Shown here in pieces: positions 28,093 through 35,335 of a stretch of 64,000 bases of DNA (positions within the stretch are counted from its first letter, which is position 1; each line of letters opens with the position of its first letter). The stretch is from positions 115,284 to 179,283 of the forward strand of contig CAITUV010000060.1 in NCBI GenBank assembly GCA_903895725.1, given 5' to 3'. A program made the translations under genes and the position numbers. Source of the stretch: an uncultured Myxococcales bacterium. Its GTDB lineage: Bacteria; Myxococcota_A; UBA9042; CAIXZC01. The notes beneath the pieces were generated by a model. The model saw only the letters and a list, made by a program, of their open reading frames with translations. It did not search any database and was not told the DNA's origin.

Positions 28093-30180
28093 TCAAAGCT
28101 GCTCGAGCATCATCTTCATCATGCCGTCGTCATGCCGCTTCAGCCCTTCCTCAAGGCGCTTGCGGGCCTCTCCCTTGTTGCCCAGCTCGATGTAGCACTT
28201 CGCGATTCCGATGTAAGCCTGCTGGAAACCGCTGGCCGAGATCGCTGCTTCGTAGTGATCCACGGCGGTGGAGCACTGCCCGGTCCTCCGGTAGCAGTCC
28301 CCGAGCTTGTATTGGACCTCGGCATAGCCGGGCTTCAGTGCCGCTGCCTTCTGATAGAACGCCAGGGCCTTGCCGCACTTGTCCTCCTTGCGAAGGCGAT
28401 CTCCCTGGGACATCAGACCGTCAAAGCCTTTTGGCTCAGCGACCGAATCGTCGTCGTCCCGATCCGCCTTGTCCGCCTTGGACTTGTCACCTCTGGACTT
28501 GTCCCCTTTGGCCGTATTCGCCTTTGACTTGTCCACGTTGGCATCGTCGACCTTCCCTTGACCCGCCTTCCCCTGATCAGTGTTCCCAATCTTGGCGTCA
28601 TCTGCTTTGGCGGCCCCGGAGTCCGCTGCCGCAGCGCCGCTGTCGGGAGCGGCCACCTCGGCCTTCTTGGGAGTCAGGCTCGCCAAAGTGGGTCCCCCCG
28701 CAGCCCCGGCGTTTGTCGGAGCCTCGGCAGTTGCAGGTGCCTCGGCAGTTCCACCGGCCGGACCAGTTGCAGGTGCCTCGGCAGTTCCAGCGGCCGGACC
28801 AGTTGCAAGTGCCTCGGCAGTTCCAGCGGCCGGAGCAGTTCCAGCGGCCGGAGCAGCGGCTGGTGCCTCGGCAGTTCCACCGGCCGGACCTGTTGCAGGA
28901 GCCTCAGCAGTTGCAGGCGCCTCAGGAGTTCCAGCGGCCGGAGCAGCGGCTGGTGCCTCGGCAGTTGCAGGTGCCTCAGGAGTTCCAGCGGCCGGAGCAG
29001 CGGCTGGTGCCTCGGCAGTTGCAGGTGCCTCTGCAGTTCCACCGGCCGGACCTGTTGCAGGAGCCTCAGCAGTTGCAGGAGCCTCGGCAGTTGCAGGGGC
29101 CTGAGCAGTCGCAGAGGAGTCGGCAGCTCCAGCGGCGGGGACCGTCGAGTCAGCGGCTCCGGCCTTCGCCTCAGGGGTCTTCGCACCGTCGGCCATCTTT
29201 CCTCCAGCCGGCTCCTTCTGCTCGGGAGCCACGGTCTGGCTCTCCTCCTGGCGCTTGTCCTGGAAATACTCGTGAACCATGTACATTCCGTACAGGACGC
29301 CGGCCGTCAGGACCGCGACGACGATGCCGAAGATGAAGTTCATCTTGCGACGCTGACGCATGGCCAGAACGGTCAGGCTGGTGGCCTCGTCCCTGAATCC
29401 CTGGGCGGGCTGCCATTCCTTTCCCCAGTCCAACTCCCGCTGAGTCGGAGTCTTCCTCGGCTCCGCACCGTTGACCGGAGTTGCACGGCCTCGGGAAGGA
29501 GCCGGCGCCGGAGTTGCAGAAGAGGCTGAACCCGCCGGAGCGGCAGATGGGGGGGCCAAGGCGTCCTGGGGCTCGGCCGCAGGAAGAGGCGGGGCAGCCG
29601 GCACGGTCGGAACGGTCGGCAGGGAGGAGACTTCCGCCGGGTTACGTTGCCGCTCGAGCTCCCGGCGAGTTGCCTCCCGCGCAGCCTGTGCCAGAGCAGC
29701 GGGAACCGGTTCCACGGAGACTGAGGCCGAATCGTCGGCATTCGGACCGACCGCGGTCACCGATGCCAGTTGCTCCCTCGGGACCGATGCCAATGCGTCG
29801 ACGCCCTCCGGGTGCTCCCTCGTCTCGTCCTCCCGCTTCCACCTCTCCATGAACCCCGCCAGGATGGGCAGCATGGAGATCTGGGTCCAGGTGGCCCCGT
29901 CGGCCGAGATCTCGTCGTTGACCTCGACAAAGCCGCGGCGAATCCCCTGGTGAAGCTGCTTGTCACCCGGGAAGCTGAACAGGGTCCCGTTCGCCTTGCG
30001 CACGAACCAGGCGAATATCCTGCCTACGTCGCCGGAAGCATCGGCCGCCTCCTTTGGCTTCTCCTTTACCCGAACGAGGAAGGACGTACCGCAGCGCACG
30101 CATTTCGCCCGGGCAGCATTGGCCCCCTGCTCCACCATGACTTCCTGGGAATCGCCGCAATTTGGACAGGCCACCTTCAT
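28093..30180 (-). CDS. Zinc-ribbon/GYF-like membrane protein with Ala-Pro repeats and C-terminal TPRs
   Basis: 695 residues. The N-terminal zinc ribbon has CxxC pairs at Cys5/Cys8 and Cys27/Cys30. Residues about 52-108 resemble a GYF-2/DUF4339-like domain (GRIFAWFVRKANGTLFSF, then an E/D-rich turn and TWTQISMLP). One membrane segment follows (MNFIFGIVVAVLTAGVLYGM, near 280-300). Next is a long Ala/Pro/Glu low-complexity stretch (AEAPATAEAPA repeats) and three TPR units (about 590-690). Known: a zinc ribbon plus GYF plus single membrane helix occurs in the N-terminal half of the Myxococcus gliding protein GltJ/AgmX, where it handles polarity; the TonB part of GltJ is absent here. It probably shares transcription with the Che genes. 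The start 30180 has GAGGTGA upstream. Confidence 0.82.
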   Translation of the reverse strand: MKVACPNCGDSQEVMVEQGANAARAKCVRCGTSFLVRVKEKPKEAADASGDVGRIFAWFVRKANGTLFSFPGDKQLHQGIRRGFVEVNDEISADGATWTQISMLPILAGFMERWKREDETREHPEGVDALASVPREQLASVTAVGPNADDSASVSVEPVPAALAQAAREATRRELERQRNPAEVSSLPTVPTVPAAPPLPAAEPQDALAPPSAAPAGSASSATPAPAPSRGRATPVNGAEPRKTPTQRELDWGKEWQPAQGFRDEATSLTVLAMRQRRKMNFIFGIVVAVLTAGVLYGMYMVHEYFQDKRQEESQTVAPEQKEPAGGKMADGAKTPEAKAGAADSTVPAAGAADSSATAQAPATAEAPATAEAPATGPAGGTAEAPATAEAPAAAPAAGTPEAPATAEAPAAAPAAGTPEAPATAEAPATGPAGGTAEAPAAAPAAGTAPAAGTAEALATGPAAGTAEAPATGPAGGTAEAPATAEAPTNAGAAGGPTLASLTPKKAEVAAPDSGAAAADSGAAKADDAKIGNTDQGKAGQGKVDDANVDKSKANTAKGDKSRGDKSKADKADRDDDDSVAEPKGFDGLMSQGDRLRKEDKCGKALAFYQKAAALKPGYAEVQYKLGDCYRRTGQCSTAVDHYEAAISASGFQQAYIGIAKCYIELGNKGEARKRLEEGLKRHDDGMMKMMLEQL
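28723..29102 (-). repeat. Low-complexity repeats encoding Ala-Glu-Ala-Pro units
   Basis: Short GCCTCGGCAGTTGCAGG-type units (+ strand) are reiterated about 20 times with blocks duplicated as larger units. They encode a flexible periplasmic linker. Confidence 0.85.
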
Positions 30181-30208
30181 CCGGGATCACCTCACTTAAG
30201 GCGCTACT

Positions 30209-30236
30209 ACTATAGCATTCCGCCGACTCAATTCAA
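30209..30236 (-). promoter_or_regulatory. Putative promoter, TTGAAT-N16-TATAGT
   Basis: The -35 box is at 30231-30236 and the -10 box at 30209-30214 on the minus strand, just upstream of the zinc-ribbon gene and overlapping the last codons of the epimerase gene. It could drive the whole Che operon. Confidence 0.5.
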
Positions 30237-31249
30237 TCCACCTGCCCGGCCGACTCCAAATCGGTGGAGGTCAGGATTGAATCCCAGTGCCGTACGAACC
30301 ACTCGCGGACCCGTTCCAGGCCATCGAGGAAGGACGTGCGAGGCTCGTAGCCCAGCAGGCTCCTGCCCTTGTCGATCGATGCGCACAGGCGGGTCTTGGC
30401 ATCCCAGTCCCGTCGAGCGCTGTAACGGATCCCTGCGGCGTTCCCCGTGAGCCGATTGACCTCGGCCGCCATGTCGAAGACTCGCGTTTCGGAGCCGGAC
30501 GCAACGTTGAAAGCCTCTCCCACGGCGGCCGGGACCGTCGCCATGGCCAGGAGGGCCTCGACTGCGTCGTCGACGAACGTCCAGTCACGGGTTTCGTCGC
30601 CGGAGCCGGTGATGGGAAGCGGCTCCCCTTTCATCGCTCGGTAGAAGAAGTTGGGAATGACGTTCCGGTAGCGGCCGGGGACCTCGCCCGGGCCGAAAAC
30701 GTTGAACAGGCGTGCGCTCACGAACGGCAACCCGAAGTGCAGGTGGAAGTAGTTGCCCAGAAGCTCGCCCAGCAACTTCGTGAGCTGGTAGGGAGTGTGC
30801 AGGCGCAGCGACACCTGCTCCTCCCGGAACGGAAGCGGGCACTCCGTGCCATACACGCCGCAGCCTGAGGAAGCGAACACGACCCGCTGGACCCGGGCCC
30901 TACGGCAGCGCTCGAGCACTCGAAGCGTTCCCATCCCGTTGACGTCGAGGCTGGTCTCCGGGTGATCGACCGAGTTCTGATTCGCAAAATGTGCGGCCAG
31001 ATGGAACACCCGGTCAGGACGCTGCGCAAACGCCTCGTCGAGGGCCCTCTCGTCCCTCACGTCCCCGCGGACCAGGTCCACGCCGGGAGGCACGTTCCAC
31101 TCGTATGCGGACGAGAAATCGTCGAGCACGGTCACGCGTGCCCCGATGCTCAGCAGGCGGGCCGACAGGTTCACCCCGATGGCCCCGGCACCTCCGGTCA
31201 CCAGCATCCGCTGCCCTTCGAACCGCTTTTCCACCATCGGCTCACCCAT
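30233..31249 (-). CDS. NAD-dependent epimerase/dehydratase (extended SDR family)
   Basis: 338 residues. The Rossmann motif is VTGGAGAIG (GxxGxxG, near residue 18), followed by LDDFSSA. The catalytic region has SSGCGVYG and YQLTK (YxxxK), and the C-terminal sugar-binding half contains RLFNVFGPGE and GSGDETRDWTFVDDAV. It probably epimerises or dehydrates a nucleotide sugar for surface polysaccharide, like UDP-glucose/GlcNAc 4-epimerases; the exact substrate cannot be read. Start ATG 31249 follows GGGGGAA; a second ATG four codons later is possible. No other sugar-nucleotide genes adjoin it. A putative promoter lies at 31310-31338. Confidence 0.85.
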   Translation of the reverse strand: MGEPMVEKRFEGQRMLVTGGAGAIGVNLSARLLSIGARVTVLDDFSSAYEWNVPPGVDLVRGDVRDERALDEAFAQRPDRVFHLAAHFANQNSVDHPETSLDVNGMGTLRVLERCRRARVQRVVFASSGCGVYGTECPLPFREEQVSLRLHTPYQLTKLLGELLGNYFHLHFGLPFVSARLFNVFGPGEVPGRYRNVIPNFFYRAMKGEPLPITGSGDETRDWTFVDDAVEALLAMATVPAAVGEAFNVASGSETRVFDMAAEVNRLTGNAAGIRYSARRDWDAKTRLCASIDKGRSLLGYEPRTSFLDGLERVREWFVRHWDSILTSTDLESAGQVD

Positions 31250-31309
31250 TTCCCCCCGCTCGAGAGCGTGCCCTGGCGCTTCGCACCGCCGGGGGCTCGT
31301 GCGTCCCGC

Positions 31310-31338
31310 AGCATAGCGTTTGCGCCCGCCCCCCGCAA
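31310..31338 (-). promoter_or_regulatory. Putative epimerase promoter, TTGCGG-N17-TATGCT
   Basis: The -35 box is at 31333-31338 and the -10 box at 31310-31315 on the minus strand, about 60 bases upstream of the start codon. Confidence 0.4.
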
Positions 31339-31354
31339 CCTCGACGGCTCCCCC

Positions 31355-31384
31355 TTGCCTGCGCCCCCGGGATGTCGCAATATA
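31355..31384 (+). promoter_or_regulatory. Putative serpin promoter, TTGCCT then CAATATA
   Basis: The -35 box is at 31355-31360. The -10 region CAATATA at 31378-31384 aligns with the CATATT -10 boxes of the two outer-membrane protein genes at 41406 and 42314. Confidence 0.45.
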
Positions 31385-31393
31385 GGTGCCTGT

Positions 31394-31410
31394 GCCCGTG
31401 GAGCACGGGC
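31394..31410 (+). promoter_or_regulatory. Leader hairpin GCCCGTG-GAG-CACGGGC, shared with the genes at 41484 and 42392
   Basis: A perfect 7-bp stem with a 3-base loop starts about 10 bases after the -10 box of the serpin gene. CCCGTGGAGCACGGG matches CCCGGGAAGCACGGG (41423) and CCCGGGAGACACGGG (42330), which sit at the same distance from their -10 boxes. It may be an operator or an RNA leader element. Confidence 0.5.
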
Positions 31411-31442
31411 CCATCGTTGGACAACCAGTGGAGGGAGTCGAG

Positions 31443-32657
31443 ATGAGAACCCTGTCCCGTATGATCTCAGGTATTGGCGTTGTCGCACTGCTTCTGACCC
31501 TAGCGGCCCCGGTGGCCCGTGCGGAAGTCGCCCCCAAGGATGCTTTCGTCAAGGGGAGCACGAAGTTTGCCCTGGACCTGTTCGGCCGCGTCATGAAGAA
31601 GGATCCCCACGGCAACGTGTTCATCTCCCCCTTCTCCGTGCACATGGCCATGACCATGGTCTACAACGGGGCCAATGCGGACACGATGAAGGTCATGAAG
31701 GCCGCCCTCGGCTTCGAGGAGCTCAAGCTCGACGACGTCAACAAGACGGCCAAGGAGCTGGCGGCGGACATCCAGGACGCCGGCAAGGGGGTGGCCCTCC
31801 AGGTCGCCAACTCGGTCTGGCTCAAGAAGGGCGTCGAGATCCGCCAGGACTTCATCAAGCGGCTCGAGGAGTTCTTCGCAGCGGTTGCCGAAGAGGTGGA
31901 TTTCAAGGACAAGAAGTCGCTCGACAAGATCAATGACTGGACGTCGAAGAACACGAAGGGGAAGATCAAGCGCATCCTGGACAAGCTCGAGCCGGAGGGC
32001 GTCCTGTACCTGCTCAATGCCACCTGGTTCAAGGGGGACTGGGCCAACAAGTTCGACAAGAAGCTGACGACCAAGCGGACCTTCACCCTGGCGGACGGGA
32101 AGACGGTCGAAGTGCCCATGATGTCGCAGAGCGGCCATTTCGATTACCTCGACGGCGAGAATTTCAAGGCGGTCTCGATTCCGTATGCGAACAAGCGGTT
32201 CTCGATGCTCCTCTTCCTGCCCGAGTCGAAGACGACGCTTGCGGACTTCCTGGGTACCCTGACCGCGGAGAACTGGGCGGCCTGGAACGAGCAGTTCGGC
32301 TGGCGGGAAGGAACGGTCATCCTGCCGACGTTCAAGGGCGAGTACGACATCGATCTGACCCGCATCCTCCAGCTCATGGGCATGGAGGAGCCGTTCGACG
32401 AAAACAAGGCGGACTTCTCGAAGATCACGAAGGTCAAGGTCTTCATCTCCCTCGTGCTGCACAAGACGTTCATCGAGGTCGACGAGGAAGGGACTGAAGC
32501 TGCGGCCGTCACTGCGGTCGGCGTCCGGGCCACCGGTGCTGCCCCCAAGCCGGTCAAGAAGTTCACGCTGGTGTTCGACAAGCCCTACTTCTACGCCATC
32601 CGTGACCGCAACACCGGCTTCATCCTGTTCATGGGCGTGATGCAGAAGCCGAAGTAG
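31443..32657 (+). CDS. Secreted serpin (serine/cysteine protease inhibitor)
   Basis: 404 residues with a Sec signal peptide (GIGVVALLLTLAAPVARA, cleavage near 27). The full serpin fold is readable: NVFISPFSVHMAMTMVYNGA (59-78), LNATWFKGDW (191-200), and the C-terminal FDKPYFYAIRD and GFILFMGVM. The reactive-loop hinge EEGTEAAAVTAV (348-359) has the small residues needed for loop insertion, so it should be an inhibitory serpin. By alignment to alpha-1-antitrypsin, P1 is Thr364, with Arg362 at P3, so the target protease is uncertain. ATG 31443 follows GGAGGGAG. It shares its promoter and leader element with two outer-membrane protein genes in the window. The gene stands alone, convergent with the metalloprotease gene. 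Confidence 0.95.
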   Translation: MRTLSRMISGIGVVALLLTLAAPVARAEVAPKDAFVKGSTKFALDLFGRVMKKDPHGNVFISPFSVHMAMTMVYNGANADTMKVMKAALGFEELKLDDVNKTAKELAADIQDAGKGVALQVANSVWLKKGVEIRQDFIKRLEEFFAAVAEEVDFKDKKSLDKINDWTSKNTKGKIKRILDKLEPEGVLYLLNATWFKGDWANKFDKKLTTKRTFTLADGKTVEVPMMSQSGHFDYLDGENFKAVSIPYANKRFSMLLFLPESKTTLADFLGTLTAENWAAWNEQFGWREGTVILPTFKGEYDIDLTRILQLMGMEEPFDENKADFSKITKVKVFISLVLHKTFIEVDEEGTEAAAVTAVGVRATGAAPKPVKKFTLVFDKPYFYAIRDRNTGFILFMGVMQKPK

Positions 32658-32664
32658 CCCCCCC

Positions 32665-35145
32665 CTAGAGGCGATACTCCAGCCCGTATGCACTGCAGGA
32701 AGCCCCCCCCTTCGGGGCGGAGACCCGCATGAGGAGCTCGCCCGGCGACGGGTTCAGCGAGAATCCTACCGAGCTTCCGGACGTGTACGGCGGAACCTGA
32801 AGGCAGCAGCCCAGCGCCCCGTACCAGTCCTCGTTGCCCGGGGCGTAGACCGAGATGGGAAGGCTGCCCTCGGAGCAGGAGATCGAGCTGGGCAACGGCG
32901 TCCCATCCGTGTAGTGCCACCAGGCACAGATCTCGAGGTCGAGACCGGTGGGGTTGTTCAGACGGACTTCCGGGTCGAGCATCCCGAAGAGGTCGAGGGT
33001 CTGGAGCCTCAGCATGAAGTAGTCCATGTCTCCGACCGGAGACACGGTGGCAGGCTTGACCATCGTGTACCACTTGTCCTGCTGCGTGTAGAGCACGTCG
33101 ATGTATTTCCAGGCGCACTCCAGGCTGTCGTTGTTCCCGCAGGCCCCGGGCTCTGAGCCGTCGTGGGAGCAGCCGGAGCAAGCTCCGGACTGGCACAGGG
33201 ACCCGGCAATGCAGGCCAGACACGGAATCCCGCCGGCTCCACAAGCGTTGAGAGCTATCCCGGGCATGCAGACGGAGTCCAGGCAGCAGCCGGTGCAGCC
33301 GTTGCTCTGGCAGGTTCCCCCGCACCCGTCCTCCTGCCCTGGACACTTGCCCGCACACTGAGTCTGGCACCCCGGGCAGGAGGGCCAGAGGCAGAACTCG
33401 GAGCAGGTGACCGTCGGACCGCTTCCCCCGCACGACTTGGTCGTTCCCGGAGTGCAGACTCCCTGCCCCTGGCAGGATCCCCAGGCCCCCCACGTCCCGT
33501 CGGCCTTGCAGGTCCGAGTCTGGGTCCCGCACATCCCGCACGGCTGGGACGAAGCTCCCTGGCACAGGGCCTGGGCCACGGTGAATGACCGCTCGACCGC
33601 AGCGCAGACGCCGTCTTTGCAGCAGGGCGAGAAGTAGCGCACCGTCCACGAGTATTGGCCGGCACCGAGCGTCTGCCCTCCCAGCGCAAACGACGACTTC
33701 TGCCCCACCGCCTGGTTGAGCACGATGGGCCCGCCGGGGGGATTGGAGCGCACGACGAGGTACGGCATGGCCAGCGGGTCTCCCGGCTTCCACTTGAACA
33801 CGATCTGCTGTCCGACCAGGAAGGTCGCCTCCTCGGTCGGCGACAGCAGGATCGGCAGCGGGCACGCCGGCGCCTCGAACATGTGTGCGATGAAGCATCG
33901 GGCCCGGCGGGCCTGGCACGCGGTGAAGGAATCCGGGAATGCCTTCTCGCGGTTATAGTAGGACATCACATTGTGGGCCGGCGGCTTGCTGCCGTCCGGG
34001 CAGAGGGTGTCGCACACCATGTTGCCGTCGTAGCAGGCCGAATCCGCCGGAGTGTCCAGGCACTCGTCCCCGCCGTCGATCCCTCCCTCGTGCGTGTGGT
34101 GCAACCCGAACACGTGTCCGGTCTCGTGCGCCAGCGTCTGCCCCGGCATGACCTGGGCATTGAACCGGGTGACCAGGGCACTATGGAGCCCCGTGGAGGG
34201 CCAGACCCCCATTCCGCCGTACTCTCCGGCAGCGCCCTTGAGCGACAGGACGTAGCCGACGACAACCTGGCACTCTCCCGGGTGCTTGACCTCCGCGAAC
34301 TCCCGGAGCGCGGCCAGAGAAGCGTTGATCTCCTCGTCGGTATCCGGGGCACACTGGTCCGGGCTGCCCTGCACGATGTCCGTGTACTTCAGCCCGAGCA
34401 GGACGCCCGTCTTGGCCTTGGCGTGGAAGTTGTTCGCCTGGGCGACATCGACCGCGACCTCCGCCGCGCTCATCCCGTACCCATCCTTGTCGAGGTAACT
34501 CACCACGCACAGCGAGACCCCGACCATGGGCCCCGGGGCATACTCGGCCGTGGTCGTCTCGTCGGTGCACACTCCGTAGGCCACCGGCATGGCATTGGGA
34601 TCGTCCGTGAATCCAAGCGGGGGGCCGCCGATAAGGACCGACGTCGGCTCGACGTCGCAGTTCACGTTGCACCCATCGAGATTCCGGTTGTTCCCGTCGT
34701 CGCACTGCTCCTGGTCGTCCAGGTTCCCGTCGCCGCACTTCTCCGGAATACAGGCAGCGAGGTAACAGCGCTCTCCGGCCGGACAGTCCGAGTCCTGCTG
34801 ACACCCCGGGGGGATACAGAACCCGGCCAGACATACCAGCCCCGGATCGCACACCCCCTCCATGTCGCACGGGCAGCCCGGGCAGCCGATCCCCTTGGGC
34901 CCCTCGTCCACGTCCTCTTCGGGGACGGTCTCCGGCCCCGGCTCGTCCAGGCAATCCCCGAGATCGCACCCCGCAGGACAGGACTTCAGGAACTCATAGC
35001 CGGAACCCTCGGCATTGCAGACGAGCACGTCGCTGTTCGAGCAGACACGGGCAAGCGGCGTGCAATGGCCACCGAGAGACACCTCGGTCTGACAGGAGAC
35101 CAGGAGGGCCGCCGACAGGCACCACAACACCAGACTGCACTTCAT
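32665..35145 (-). CDS. Pappalysin-like (M43) metalloprotease lipoprotein with Cys-rich regions
   Basis: 826 residues. The lipobox is ALLVSC (Cys18). The Cys-rich N-terminus includes a DUF4215-type myxococcal repeat (CGDGNLDDQEQCDDGNN, about 137-153). The protease domain (about 185-430) has HETGHVFGLHH (340-350), where His340, His344 and His350 bind zinc and Glu341 is catalytic, and a Met-turn NVMSYYN. This is the metzincin pattern of pappalysins. Next is a Cys-rich segment (CNxNGCTGCC-like, CGMCGTQTRTC), then a C-terminal beta domain that resembles pre-peptidase or PPC-like modules. It is probably a cell-surface endopeptidase. ATG 35145 has GGAGGGG upstream; the GTG two codons earlier is too close to it. 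Confidence 0.88.
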   Translation of the reverse strand: MKCSLVLWCLSAALLVSCQTEVSLGGHCTPLARVCSNSDVLVCNAEGSGYEFLKSCPAGCDLGDCLDEPGPETVPEEDVDEGPKGIGCPGCPCDMEGVCDPGLVCLAGFCIPPGCQQDSDCPAGERCYLAACIPEKCGDGNLDDQEQCDDGNNRNLDGCNVNCDVEPTSVLIGGPPLGFTDDPNAMPVAYGVCTDETTTAEYAPGPMVGVSLCVVSYLDKDGYGMSAAEVAVDVAQANNFHAKAKTGVLLGLKYTDIVQGSPDQCAPDTDEEINASLAALREFAEVKHPGECQVVVGYVLSLKGAAGEYGGMGVWPSTGLHSALVTRFNAQVMPGQTLAHETGHVFGLHHTHEGGIDGGDECLDTPADSACYDGNMVCDTLCPDGSKPPAHNVMSYYNREKAFPDSFTACQARRARCFIAHMFEAPACPLPILLSPTEEATFLVGQQIVFKWKPGDPLAMPYLVVRSNPPGGPIVLNQAVGQKSSFALGGQTLGAGQYSWTVRYFSPCCKDGVCAAVERSFTVAQALCQGASSQPCGMCGTQTRTCKADGTWGAWGSCQGQGVCTPGTTKSCGGSGPTVTCSEFCLWPSCPGCQTQCAGKCPGQEDGCGGTCQSNGCTGCCLDSVCMPGIALNACGAGGIPCLACIAGSLCQSGACSGCSHDGSEPGACGNNDSLECAWKYIDVLYTQQDKWYTMVKPATVSPVGDMDYFMLRLQTLDLFGMLDPEVRLNNPTGLDLEICAWWHYTDGTPLPSSISCSEGSLPISVYAPGNEDWYGALGCCLQVPPYTSGSSVGFSLNPSPGELLMRVSAPKGGASCSAYGLEYRL

Positions 35146-35184
35146 CCGCACCCCTCCTGCAGCGATGCGCCGCCCGACAATGGC

Positions 35185-35214
35185 TTTCTACCATCCCCGG
35201 GGGGCTCTTGGCAA
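35185..35214 (-). promoter_or_regulatory. Putative metalloprotease promoter, TTGCCA-N18-TAGAAA
   Basis: The -35 box is at 35209-35214 and the -10 box at 35185-35190 on the minus strand, about 40 bases before the start codon. Confidence 0.4.
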
Positions 35215-35276
35215 CCGAAGTGCGGTCCAGCTTCGACGATCGTTCAACCGGGGGCCATGGGGGCCGAATCTGTCCC

Positions 35277-35305
35277 TTGCGTGCGCGTGTGGAATCATCT
35301 ACCAT
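35277..35305 (+). promoter_or_regulatory. Putative promoter of the GH5 operon, TTGCGT-N17-TACCAT
   Basis: The -35 box is at 35277-35282 and the -10 box at 35300-35305, about 30 bases before the ATG at 35336. Confidence 0.45.
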
Positions 35306-35335
35306 CGCCCCTCGATGGCAACTCGGAGGTCCCGC

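Noticed and set aside
28723..29102. Possible CRISPR or VNTR array
   Set aside because: The units encode an in-frame Ala-Glu-Ala-Pro linker and have no spacers.
26535..29336. 933-codon open frame on the + strand
   Set aside because: Antisense to cheR, cheW and the zinc-ribbon gene. The product is Pro/Arg/Ser-rich with QVPRQFQRP repeats that come from the Ala-Pro repeat DNA.
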